The notes beneath the pieces are model-generated. The model was not told where the DNA came from, ran no database searches, and saw only the letters and a program-made list of their open reading frames with translations. Below, piece after piece: positions 17,356 through 26,086 of a stretch of 64,000 nucleotides of DNA. Numbering within the stretch: position 1 is the stretch's first letter; each line of letters opens with the position of its first letter. The translations under genes and the position numbers were made by a program. Origin of the DNA: Deltaproteobacteria bacterium (lineage in GTDB: Bacteria > Desulfobacterota > Syntrophia > Syntrophales > Smithellaceae); contig JAKLGV010000002.1 of NCBI GenBank assembly GCA_022710585.1, positions 62,001 to 126,000 on the forward strand. Reading direction: 5' to 3'.

Positions 17356-18470
17356 CTAAACCGCTGCTGATAGTCCGGGTTTTCTTTCATTACTCTGATA
17401 CTCGCAGGATAATTTTCAACCATCCATGTGACAAATGATGTAAGGTCAATCTTATCTTCAAAGAGTTTCCTTGCTTTATCTTTCCAAATTATTTTAAGAT
17501 CCTTTATTCCTAAAAGGTGATCAATAGTTGATAATAATTTTTCTTCCTCGTGGGTTCTGATGCCCCAACCAAGTTTATAGTAATTTTCAACTTCGGCCAA
17601 AATTTTAATTTTCCCAACAAAATCATTAAACCTAATGAAAGGTGTTCCAAGAATACCTGCTTCGGAACACATTGATTGGCTATCACCAATAAAAATTTTA
17701 GCTGATGCAAGTAAATCGTGTATTCGATTCGGTGGCAGACTTATTTTGTATTTCTGCAGTTCATTTGCAAGTTCGGTTTCTGATGAAATAAATACTTTTC
17801 CAAAGGGCTCAAGTTTATTAATTATTTTATTTAATAGATTCCGGTTTATTCCCTTGTGCGTACTTGCAATGTCATGACCAGCTGTCAGGCTCACCAATCT
17901 GATGATAAAATATGAGTCATCAGGCGTTAAGCCAAGAGTGTTAAATACTGAAATATCTTGTTGAAAGTAATTTGGATGAAGATACGCTAGCTTTTGAATG
18001 CCGTTATACGAAATTTTTTTCTTGGAAAACTTACCAACACTGGTGCATTCAGGCGCCACTATATATGATGCAAATGGATAAGCGGCTTTGCAAAACCACT
18101 TGTTTATCTCAAAATCATCCTCATTAAAGACAAATGATGGAATTCCCAATAGAGTGCCGACGTGTGTGATAGCTATATCTGTCCCCATCATTATAGTCGG
18201 GCGAAACTTTCTGACATAATTTAAAAGGTTAAATTCTTGTTTAATTAGCTTAACTAATCCATAGAACATTAAATTTACTTTGTTTTGGCCTGTTGTTTTT
18301 TTTTCAGACAATTTTGTAAAAGCAACATTCTCGCTTATAAGCAGTTTCTCTAAAATATCTTTTTCCCTGATTACAAATTGAACATCATGATTATTCTGCA
18401 AAAGGCCTTCTGCGATATATTTAAAAAGATAATAATGTGCGGGATGATTGAGTGCAATTAAGATTTTCAT
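17352..18470 (-). CDS. DUF354 family protein, GT-B fold glycosyltransferase-like
   Basis: 372 residues from ATG 18470 (a TTG 15 nt upstream is less likely). Starts MKILIALNHPAHYYLFKYIAEGLLQNNHDVQFV, characteristic of DUF354, and later has GDSQSMCSEAGILGTPFIRFNDFVGK, like the donor-binding half of GT-B enzymes and 2-epimerases. DUF354 members occur in surface-glycan loci; their reaction is not established. Coupled to the beta-helix gene by a 4-nt overlap. Confidence 0.75.
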   Translation of the reverse strand: MKILIALNHPAHYYLFKYIAEGLLQNNHDVQFVIREKDILEKLLISENVAFTKLSEKKTTGQNKVNLMFYGLVKLIKQEFNLLNYVRKFRPTIMMGTDIAITHVGTLLGIPSFVFNEDDFEINKWFCKAAYPFASYIVAPECTSVGKFSKKKISYNGIQKLAYLHPNYFQQDISVFNTLGLTPDDSYFIIRLVSLTAGHDIASTHKGINRNLLNKIINKLEPFGKVFISSETELANELQKYKISLPPNRIHDLLASAKIFIGDSQSMCSEAGILGTPFIRFNDFVGKIKILAEVENYYKLGWGIRTHEEEKLLSTIDHLLGIKDLKIIWKDKARKLFEDKIDLTSFVTWMVENYPASIRVMKENPDYQQRFR

Positions 18471-18543
18471 TTTGAAGATAAGCAAGAAGTATTGTTATGT
18501 TTTTGCTTGTACTGCATCATTAAAAAATATCGTTTTGGAATCA

Positions 18544-19305
18544 TTATTTGAAAATATTACTCAGTTCATCGGGCTGCGGGTAATTAACTAACACTGCTTT
18601 TCTTGGCCCATGATAAACAAACATGGAACCAGCCGCTACAGCAGAAACATGACCTTCCTTAACCACTGCTTTAAAATCGGAATACTTACCAGCACCCCCC
18701 AGCGCAATGACAGGCACCGTGACATTATTGGAAATAGTTCTTAGAATTTCAATATCATAACCTTCCATTCGCCCATCTTGGTCAATAGAATTAACAATTA
18801 TCTCGCCTGCGCCTTTCTCTTCCATCAACCTGGCAAAATCAACCGGACTGTATGTTATGGCTTTGCTGCCATTATAAATATAGGCTGTATGTTTACCAAG
18901 CAATTTCTTCTTTACATCAATACAAACAGCAATCGTTGAAGAACCGAATTCTTCAGCAGCATTTCTTATAAAGTCCGGATTTTCAGCGGCATATGAATTC
19001 ATAATAATTTTTTCCGCACCGGCTTTTAATATGTTGCGTATATCCTCAATGGTTCTGATGCCACCGCCCACGGCAAAAGGCATATTGGCTTCGTCACCCA
19101 CATTCTTGACGAAATCCAAAGATATCAACCGCTTTTCCTTGCTGGCGAAAATATCTAGGAAAGCAAGCTCATCCGCTTTCAAATCGTTGAATAATTTGAC
19201 TGCGTTGATAGGGTCGCCGATATAACGGTAATCTTTAAACCGAATGGATTTGACAAGACCAAGATTCTTTAACAGCAAAACGGGAATAACGCGAGGACGA
19301 AACAT
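18544..19305 (-). CDS. HisF-like amidotransferase cyclase subunit of glycan pathway (WbuZ-like)
   Basis: 253 residues, a complete TIM barrel of HisF type: PRVIPVLLL, ADELAFLDIFASKEKR, FAVGGGIRTIEDI, EIIVNSIDQDGRMEGYDIEIL, PVIALGGAGKYSDF. Paired with a HisH-like gene and a WbuX remnant rather than other his genes, so it belongs to the acetamidino-sugar set (HisF2/WbuZ), where ammonia passes to an N-acetyl sugar amidotransferase. With that partner truncated here, its present role is doubtful. Confidence 0.85.
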   Translation of the reverse strand: MFRPRVIPVLLLKNLGLVKSIRFKDYRYIGDPINAVKLFNDLKADELAFLDIFASKEKRLISLDFVKNVGDEANMPFAVGGGIRTIEDIRNILKAGAEKIIMNSYAAENPDFIRNAAEEFGSSTIAVCIDVKKKLLGKHTAYIYNGSKAITYSPVDFARLMEEKGAGEIIVNSIDQDGRMEGYDIEILRTISNNVTVPVIALGGAGKYSDFKAVVKEGHVSAVAAGSMFVYHGPRKAVLVNYPQPDELSNIFK

Positions 19306-19307
19306 AA

Positions 19308-19937
19308 TTATATTTTTACAAAATTACGAAGTAATTGTTCTCCCTGATCGTGACTTTTTTCCGGATGAAACTGAACACCCAAAATATTCTCTTTATATAC
19401 TGCTGAAGTGAACGGATAATCATATGTCGTAGAAGTCAATTCATCATCTGAATTAGCGCAGACAAAATGAAAACTATGAACAAAATAAAATTGTGCACCG
19501 GGAGATATGTTATTGAGAAAAGCACTTTCTTTTTTAATCTCCAATGTGTTCCAGCCTATATGCGGTACCTTATAAACTATTTTATCTGAAACGCGAAACC
19601 TGATTACCTGGGCATCAAACCAGCCCAAGCCGTCAACGTGGCCTTCCTCACTGAATTTTGCCATCAATTGCATGCCGAGACATATGCCGATAATCGGTGT
19701 CTTCTTAATCAAAACCTTTTCATTTAATAAGTGCCAGATACCGCTTTCTTTAAGTCTTCTGACACCACTCGCGAAATGACCGACGCCGGGTAAAATTAAT
19801 TTATCGGCTTGTTCAATTTGTTTTAAATCATCTGATATTGAAGCATGAACACCGATAAGTTCCATTTTTTTCTGAACCGACCGGAGATTCCCCATGCCAT
19901 AATCCACTATGACAATCTGAGCGGTTTTATTTTGCAT
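19308..19937 (-). CDS. HisH-like glutamine amidotransferase (WbuY-like)
   Basis: 209 residues, class I glutaminase: VIVDYGMGNLRSVQKK, LILPGVGHF, nucleophile in PIIGICLGMQL, and the distal His-x-Glu in LGVQFHPEKS. Supplies ammonia to its HisF-like partner 2 nt downstream. It overlaps the amidotransferase remnant upstream by 11 nt, consistent with the original WbuX-HisH-HisF operon. Confidence 0.87.
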   Translation of the reverse strand: MQNKTAQIVIVDYGMGNLRSVQKKMELIGVHASISDDLKQIEQADKLILPGVGHFASGVRRLKESGIWHLLNEKVLIKKTPIIGICLGMQLMAKFSEEGHVDGLGWFDAQVIRFRVSDKIVYKVPHIGWNTLEIKKESAFLNNISPGAQFYFVHSFHFVCANSDDELTSTTYDYPFTSAVYKENILGVQFHPEKSHDQGEQLLRNFVKI

Positions 19938-20304
19938 ATTTCAGATAAAGAATACTGGGAAGAACTTTTAATTTTACAGCAATTTTTATCGGGAATTTCA
20001 GCATTCTAATCATAGGAAGATAGGTTGAGTAATCATCATGTGATTTGATCTGTGCTTTCATAATACTTTGCCATTCGTTGTCTGAAATACACAATTTATT
20101 GAGGGCGTATTTAACTACGGTCTCATCATATTGATAAGGCGCTGCTGCTATCTCGGCAAGGGCTTCCTCCCGTGTAATCTGTTTTGATCTGATCATGGCC
20201 GAGAGTTCTGTTTTTCTTTTATCAATATTGAAGCGCGTCGGTAAATAATAAGATTGAAAAAATTTTGTAAAAACATTCTTATGATGGTGACTGCCGTAGG
20301 ATTC
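19927..20304 (-). pseudogene. C-terminal remnant of N-acetyl sugar amidotransferase (WbuX/WbpG/PseA family)
   Basis: Only about 125 C-terminal codons remain. In frame from 20304 the translation reads ESYGSHHHKNVFTKFFQS, YYLPTRFNIDKRKTELSAMI and then RSKQITREEALAEIAAAPYQ, the typical end of WbuX-type proteins. A stop codon (20305-20307) precedes it, and the roughly 250-residue ATP-pyrophosphatase part with the PP-loop is gone. Upstream the sequence changes to spacer containing a heptamer tract. An internal ATG at 20196 could still give an 89-residue peptide, unlikely to be active. Confidence 0.8.
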
Positions 20305-20345
20305 TCAGTTCAACTCTTTGCTCAATACATTTAGCTGCTTTCTTC

Positions 20346-20387
20346 TTTTCACCCTTCACTATTAACCGTGTCACTCCTCACTCATTT
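20346..20387. repeat. Short heptamer tract at the wbuX truncation
   Basis: Six units in 7-nt phase (TTTTCAC, CCTTCAC, TATTAAC and so on), the only such tract I found between 17 and 41 kb. It supplies the last codons and stop of the adjoining acetyltransferase. Confidence 0.65.
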
Positions 20388-20899
20388 CCTATATCACCCA
20401 AATCGAGTTCCTTAATTACTTTGGCTGGATTACCGGCAACTAAACATCTTGCCGGCACATCTTTAATGACGACAGCACCTGTTGCAATAACTGATTCATC
20501 ACCAATCGTAATACCAGGCGCAATAATGACACCAGGCATTATCCAAACGCCCTTGCCAATTCTTGTTGGCATTATCTTACGGGGATATATTTTTTTTAGT
20601 AAGGTATTAGATGGTATATTTTCATGCGCCGTGATGATTGTTCTGTCACCTATTGAAGTATTATCACCAATTGATATTTGATCGGTAAAGACACGATCAA
20701 AAAGCACTTCATGTCCAATGTAAACACCTTTCCCTATTTTTACACCACGCATGCGATGGATTGTTGTGCGCCAGCTTTTAACAAAACAAAAGAAAGCCAG
20801 CTTATCCAACATGAAGCGCCATACAAATGTCACCCCATATCTAATTTTTCCAGTAAACCCTTTTAAACCATAGAATTCTAGTACTTCATCTGCTGGCAT
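20378..20899 (-). CDS. Hexapeptide-repeat acetyltransferase
   Basis: 173 residues. The left-handed beta-helix pattern starts about residue 50 (GVKIGKGVYIGHEVLFDR, ISIGDNTSIGDRTIITAHE, RIGKGVWIMPGVIIAPGITIGDESVIATGAVVIKDVP, VAGNPAKVIKEL). Probably O- or N-acetylates a glycan sugar. The final GNE residues and stop fall in a heptamer tract. Confidence 0.82.
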   Translation of the reverse strand: MPADEVLEFYGLKGFTGKIRYGVTFVWRFMLDKLAFFCFVKSWRTTIHRMRGVKIGKGVYIGHEVLFDRVFTDQISIGDNTSIGDRTIITAHENIPSNTLLKKIYPRKIMPTRIGKGVWIMPGVIIAPGITIGDESVIATGAVVIKDVPARCLVAGNPAKVIKELDLGDIGNE

Positions 20900-20917
20900 A
20901 TAATACCTCTGCTTTTA

Positions 20918-21853
20918 TCACGAAGTCGCGTCTCCGGTCTTTTTAAGTGCATAATATTTCTTACATGTTACAAAATTAAAATCCCTTTCCGCAAAGAAAT
21001 CAAGCTCACGTTTTAGCAAGGGCAATGCTTTTGCGCCTAAATTACGTACTTTAAGCTTGTGCCTAAGAACATCACCTAGCAAGTAAGATATGAAATTAGT
21101 GCCACGCCTTTCGATGACATCTGTTTCCTTATCCTCGTCAATAAATTCATTTGGATGTGTAAGAAAAGTTATTGGCCGGTTGGTAATCTTTGTTTCCATA
21201 TAAAGGAACCTTCTCGTTAATCTATTCAAGGTTGGGCTGATCCTCATGAAAGTACCGATATAGGGAAATCCAAAAGCCGAAATCGGAATTTCAAGGATTT
21301 TTGAACTACCTTTTTTGAAAATATTATCTATTTTTACAAAATAAGGCTGTCGTGGTGAAATAAGCCAGTTTAGTTTTTTAATACTGCCGAATGAAAACAT
21401 CATATCCAGCCGCTGAGACGAAACTGAACTGTCAATGCTGAAACCTGCTTCTTCCAGTGCAAGTGGCAAATCATAATTAGCGCGAGCTGCCGGTGCACGA
21501 AAAGATATTACTTCGTTGCCGCAGATATCTTCTAAAATTTTCTTGGATTGTTGTAGATGATCTATTTGAGTTTTTAAAGGCAAAACGTCAAAGGCACAAT
21601 CAACTGTGTGCCTTAAACCGTGAGAAGCAATTTCGTGTCCTTTAGCACTTGCCATTTTTACAAGCGCTGGCTGAAGTTTTGCTACATAACCGGTAAAAAA
21701 AAATGTCGTTTTAATGTTATAAGTCTCATACAGATCAAGCAAGCGGGGCATGCCCTGTGTCAATAAATATTCAGCTGTCTTATCGCGAAGCTTGTGATTT
21801 AAGATTGATGTTGTTTCCACATCGTTGGTGATAAGACATATTTTTCTATTCAC
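20918..21853 (-). CDS. Polysaccharide deacetylase (NodB-like)
   Basis: 311 residues from GTG 21853 with AGGGAC upstream. NodB motifs: NDVE with the catalytic-site Asp, HEIASHGLRH with the two metal-binding His, and FRAPAARANY. No signal peptide, so a cytoplasmic or lipid-linked substrate is possible. Likely removes an acetyl group from an amino sugar during polymer assembly. Confidence 0.83.
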   Translation of the reverse strand: MNRKICLITNDVETTSILNHKLRDKTAEYLLTQGMPRLLDLYETYNIKTTFFFTGYVAKLQPALVKMASAKGHEIASHGLRHTVDCAFDVLPLKTQIDHLQQSKKILEDICGNEVISFRAPAARANYDLPLALEEAGFSIDSSVSSQRLDMMFSFGSIKKLNWLISPRQPYFVKIDNIFKKGSSKILEIPISAFGFPYIGTFMRISPTLNRLTRRFLYMETKITNRPITFLTHPNEFIDEDKETDVIERRGTNFISYLLGDVLRHKLKVRNLGAKALPLLKRELDFFAERDFNFVTCKKYYALKKTGDATS

Positions 21854-21875
21854 TATTGTCCCTAGACGTAATAAT

Positions 21876-22961
21876 TTATAAGAGGTTATTAAATACTACT
21901 TCATATTGCTCGGCTATGTTTTGCCATAAATGTTCTTTGAGTAACTTATTATAGGCCATATTGGACTTTTTTTTCATTTCATCAATGTTATTTAGGGCCC
22001 ATTCAATTTTAGTCTTCCAATTAAGAATATTATCTTTTTCAGCAAACAATACTTCATCATCTGAAAATAAGTCTTTGTTACCCTGACAATCACTACAGAT
22101 AATTGGTGTTTTTAAGGAACTGACTTCTAGCAACATCATTGACATTGCTTCTTTTTGTGATGGATATATAAAAAGCTTTGCGTTTTGAATTAATGAGTAA
22201 AGAATTTCTTTGTCTTTAATCATTCCAACGTATCTTACATTTGCCAACTGCTTGGCTAAGTTAAGCACTTTATCTTTGTGTTCTATTTTCTGGTCCAGAT
22301 CACCTGCGATAATTACACGCCCAGGATAGTTCATTCTAATAAGGGCCTCCAGCATTATATGACAGCCCTTTCCTTCATAAATTCTTCCTGCGGCGAATAA
22401 TATATAATGATTCTCTTTTTCAAATAGGGGATAAATCTTGTTTGGCATAATAATGCCATTGGGAATAAAGACCCTGTGTCTTATGCCTAAATTAGACAAT
22501 TTTATAAAATCCTCTTTAGAAACTGTCGTGATGACATTTGAAAAGCGAAGAAACATCCAGTCAAATATCTTATAAACGTATTTTAAATAATTAAATTTCT
22601 CTTCAGTATGTAAACCATGGGTCGTAAGAACTACTTTGTATTTAATTCTTAATATGGGGATTAGGAAGGATGCTGCATTATGGTGAAGGTGAATCAAGTC
22701 ATATTTATTTTTAAATAATACGTGAAAGACTGATTTAAAGTAATACAATAAGGTACTAAATCCACCTTTCTTTTTATGGTCGAATACAATTTGATGATAA
22801 TTATTATAATCGCTATTTTTACATGTTGTGTGTGTTGAAATAGAATAAACCGTAAAATCATATTTATCTTTTAATTGCTCAATAATATTCTCGCCGACAG
22901 ACGCAGCGCCACCAAATGCGGGTAATCCTTTCAGACCGATGACAGCTATTCGTTTCTTCAT
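21876..22961 (-). CDS. GT4-type glycosyltransferase
   Basis: 361 residues, GT-B fold: N-terminal KRIAVIGLKGLPAFGGAASVGENI, acceptor-side HLHHNAASF and TTHGLHTEE, and C-terminal donor-binding AAGRIYEGKGCHIMLEAL, then PSQKEAMSMMLLEVSSLKTPIICSD with the conserved Glu. Acts on the cytoplasmic face, adding a sugar to lipid-linked repeat unit. Starts 2 nt before the end of the next glycosyltransferase gene. Confidence 0.85.
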   Translation of the reverse strand: MKKRIAVIGLKGLPAFGGAASVGENIIEQLKDKYDFTVYSISTHTTCKNSDYNNYHQIVFDHKKKGGFSTLLYYFKSVFHVLFKNKYDLIHLHHNAASFLIPILRIKYKVVLTTHGLHTEEKFNYLKYVYKIFDWMFLRFSNVITTVSKEDFIKLSNLGIRHRVFIPNGIIMPNKIYPLFEKENHYILFAAGRIYEGKGCHIMLEALIRMNYPGRVIIAGDLDQKIEHKDKVLNLAKQLANVRYVGMIKDKEILYSLIQNAKLFIYPSQKEAMSMMLLEVSSLKTPIICSDCQGNKDLFSDDEVLFAEKDNILNWKTKIEWALNNIDEMKKKSNMAYNKLLKEHLWQNIAEQYEVVFNNLL

Positions 22962-22963
22962 AA

Positions 22964-24043
22964 TTAATGCAACTGTTCAATAAATTTAAAGTACTGTTCT
23001 TCAAATGTTTCAAATGAAAAATTATTTTTAAGCAGCATATAGCCAGCTTTGCCCATATCGTTTCTTTTGTCAGGTGAATTTATTAATAAAGACAGCTTGT
23101 CTGCAATACTTTCAAAATCGCCAACCTCTACTATAAAGCCGTTTTGATTATCTTTGACCAATTGATCCATATCGCCTACCTTGGTGGCTACAATTGGAAG
23201 GGAGTAAGTCATGGCTTCCATTATTGTGTTGGGAAAACCTTCGAATATAGAGGTGAGCAAGTAAATATCTGCCTCAAGATAATATTTTTCAACATTTTCA
23301 GGGTTAATAACAATTTTGACCAATTTATCTAGGCCTTCGTCTGTTATTAAAGATCTGATTTCATTTTCAAGTTTTCCATAACCGACAATTGTGTATTGAT
23401 AATCAGTACCACTTGCCACAATGTTCTTAAGACACGCTATTGCCTTGATCGCTGTTTTATAATCCTTTTCTTCTACAAAACGGCCGACTGATAATATATT
23501 GATTATTTTGTTGTTTTTTTCTTTTGCAATCGCTGTGTTTATCTCAATGCCATTGGGAATATATATAAATTTTTTACTATTAAATCCTTTCTTTGTAAGA
23601 TTTTCAAGGCCTCTCTTGTTATTGATAATTGTATAGTCGAGCACATGATTATGCAGAAACTTTTGAACAAGTAATTTAGTGACATTAGGATACACAGAAC
23701 TTCTGGCGCCACCAATTATGTGCTTCACTTTACATAACTTACCTGCAATGCTGCCCACAACATTTGTACTGTATAAAAAGCATAATAAAGTATTTATTTT
23801 GTTGATGCGGAGAAAATGGAGGAACCCTAGAAATTTTTGAAAAAGATTGCCTTTTAATAAGATCGGGTTTATCTCTGTTTTGAGTAGAAAATCTTTATAT
23901 TCATCATCGATGCTTTCATCACCATAAAGGACAACTAAATGTGTTTTAAAATGATTTTTCAGCGCTTTTACCAGTAAAAGACTTTGCTTTTCGGCGCCGC
24001 CTTTTTGGAGTGACCTGGTAAAAATGCACACTTTTTTTGTCAT
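22964..24043 (-). CDS. GT4-type glycosyltransferase
   Basis: 359 residues: TRSLQKGGAEKQSLLLVKAL at the N-terminus, IPNGIEINTA, ILSVGRFVEEKDYKTAIKAI, and the family donor motif TSIFEGFPNTIMEAMTYSLPIVATKVGD. Resembles capsular or LPS N-acetylhexosamine transferases. Donor and acceptor cannot be told. Confidence 0.86.
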   Translation of the reverse strand: MTKKVCIFTRSLQKGGAEKQSLLLVKALKNHFKTHLVVLYGDESIDDEYKDFLLKTEINPILLKGNLFQKFLGFLHFLRINKINTLLCFLYSTNVVGSIAGKLCKVKHIIGGARSSVYPNVTKLLVQKFLHNHVLDYTIINNKRGLENLTKKGFNSKKFIYIPNGIEINTAIAKEKNNKIINILSVGRFVEEKDYKTAIKAIACLKNIVASGTDYQYTIVGYGKLENEIRSLITDEGLDKLVKIVINPENVEKYYLEADIYLLTSIFEGFPNTIMEAMTYSLPIVATKVGDMDQLVKDNQNGFIVEVGDFESIADKLSLLINSPDKRNDMGKAGYMLLKNNFSFETFEEQYFKFIEQLH

Positions 24044-24064
24044 AAGGAATTTATGCTAGGCAAC

Positions 24065-24731
24065 TCAACTTTTATCAATTGAATGCACTGCTGATATTTT
24101 TTTCGCATGAATTTTAAAATGGCTAGTCAAGAAATAAGCAGCGATTTTGTTGCCAAAAATTAAATGACCTAACCCGCGTAATTGTTTATATGATGACCAT
24201 TCTATTTCAGGATTAAGAAATCCCGCTTCTACTATCAGCGTTGCTATTCAAAATATTATACATTTTTTTGAACAAATTAAGATAATCATCTTTTGACTTA
24301 GCACTGCTCAATAGATTAATACACGCATTTTCATCCAGATGATTAATTGAGTTGTGAGAAACAATGATATCGAACTTCATATCTTGCCCATTAAATTCCT
24401 GAAAGGTTGTGTTTAATAATTGTATATTGTGAGAAAAAGAAAAGTTATCGATCATCTTGGTAAATTTTTTCATTTCATTTGATCCTGAACCAGAGCTTTC
24501 TGGTTCTAAAAGTACAACTTGGGATGCGCCAGATGCTGCGGCAAAAAAACTTATTAAACCAATGCCGCCACCAATATCCAATATGGTTTTGTTTTTAAAA
24601 TCGATATTTTTGAAGAGATATTCTTCAAAGTACCATTTTAAGCTATTGGGAGAGTGGTAGATCTTTTCTCTCTTAAGAAATTCAATAAAATATTTTACTG
24701 AGTCTTTACTATTTTTGACATATGTATTCAT
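24065..24731 (-). pseudogene. SAM-dependent methyltransferase, frameshifted or internally deleted
   Basis: From ATG 24731 the first part has motif I (KTILDIGGGIGLISFFAAASGAS, with VVLLEPE after it) and reaches a stop at 24213 after NSNADSRSGIS. In the next frame, from 24232 to the stop at 24065, the sequence reads VEAGFLNPEIEW, SSYKQLRGLGHLI and AAYFLTSHFKI, which looks like this family's C-terminus. Family members usually have tens of residues between these parts, so a deletion plus frame change is more likely than a single-base error. A truncated 172-residue product could still be made. Confidence 0.7.
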
Positions 24732-24879
24732 AATTAACTAAAACCTAATGCCACTAAAAACTTGTGTGATTTTTTGTACCTTTCAGAGTAACACTCTATC
24801 TGCCCATTTAACATAGTTCCACACACTGCATATCTTTTTATTAATCAATCGGATAATTGAACCTGTATATGAACCATTG

Positions 24880-26040
24880 TTAGTTATGTTCCTTTAAGGT
24901 CTTTATAATTTTACCAACACGTTTGTTCCATGTGTATTGATTAAAAGCCAACTCACGGGCATTTTGAGATAATTTATTAGGATAAATCAACATTAACGCT
25001 TCATTCACTTTTTGCAGGAGGTCATCAAAAGAATCTGGATCAACCAAAAGAGCATTCTCATTGTCCTTCAAGACTTCAGTTATTGTTGGAAATGCGTGTG
25101 CTACAACTATCCGACCGGCAGCCATGTATTCAAATACCTTAAGTGGTGAACAATAATTTATAGTTGGTACTTTTCTGGACCACAAAGCCAACAAAACATC
25201 GGCGGCAAAAAGATACAGTGGTATTTCATTGTGATTCTTTCGGCCCACAAAGGTAATGTTTTTTAAACCTTTGTCTCGTGCAACATTACTGAAAAAATCC
25301 ACATTGTTCTGTGGACCGCCTACCACAATAAATAACGCTTCAGGTATTCTTGAAGCCAATTGAATTATATTATCTATTTCTCTATCAGGGTATAGGCTAC
25401 CCGTGTAAATTGCAATTTTCTTACCCTGTGGTAAAGATAACAATTCCCGCGCTTTTTGCTGGGTTATTCCTTTTTCAAAGAGATGACTATTAAATCCATC
25501 ATGAAGGGAAATAATTTTTGATGATTCAATTCCCCGATTTACCCATAACTTCTTTAAATTTTCACTAATGACTACAATTTTCAATAGATAGGACGATTTA
25601 CTCGCAGTGATGACTTTTTTTATACACAAATTGTTAATAAATTGTGGGTGATTATAAAAACTGGCATTATGAATTTCAAAAATAAAAGGCTTTTTCCCCT
25701 GAATACATGATTTTATTAACAAGTGATGCCGGATAAAACAGACATCCGGGTTAAATTTTTTAATAATGTTTCTATAATAAAAACCATTAAAGTATTTTCC
25801 TAAACGATTATATTTAGCGCATAAGCTCGTATTCAATATAATTCTAAATATTGGCCTTATCCCAAATTGGGATTCGATTATTTTGTGAACATCCTTCTGA
25901 GTAATATTTTTGTTGTGGCTATTTAAGACCAGGGTAACATTAATATTGTTCTCAGCAAATGCATTGCACATTGATATGACCTGCACCAAATTTGCCACTT
26001 CTGAGGCGACGTCTGCGTTATGTAAGTATAAAAGATTCAT
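24880..26040 (-). CDS. GT4-type glycosyltransferase
   Basis: 386 residues from ATG 26040 (a TTG at 26052 is the alternative). Has ASEVANLVQVISMCNAF at the N-terminus, IEIHN-like acceptor area (FEIHNASFYNHP), IYTGSLYPDREIDNIIQLA and SPLKVFEYMAAGRIVVAHAFPTITEVL with the donor Glu. Part of the AT-rich glycosyltransferase block. Confidence 0.84.
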   Translation of the reverse strand: MNLLYLHNADVASEVANLVQVISMCNAFAENNINVTLVLNSHNKNITQKDVHKIIESQFGIRPIFRIILNTSLCAKYNRLGKYFNGFYYRNIIKKFNPDVCFIRHHLLIKSCIQGKKPFIFEIHNASFYNHPQFINNLCIKKVITASKSSYLLKIVVISENLKKLWVNRGIESSKIISLHDGFNSHLFEKGITQQKARELLSLPQGKKIAIYTGSLYPDREIDNIIQLASRIPEALFIVVGGPQNNVDFFSNVARDKGLKNITFVGRKNHNEIPLYLFAADVLLALWSRKVPTINYCSPLKVFEYMAAGRIVVAHAFPTITEVLKDNENALLVDPDSFDDLLQKVNEALMLIYPNKLSQNARELAFNQYTWNKRVGKIIKTLKEHN

Positions 26041-26086
26041 ATTTTTGATCAATAGTGATTAACTTTATTCAAAGGTATATGCTTTC

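Noticed and set aside
18544..19937. Histidine biosynthesis genes
   Set aside because: HisF/HisH-like pair is next to a WbuX remnant and glycan genes, with no other his genes; fits the acetamidino-sugar set instead.
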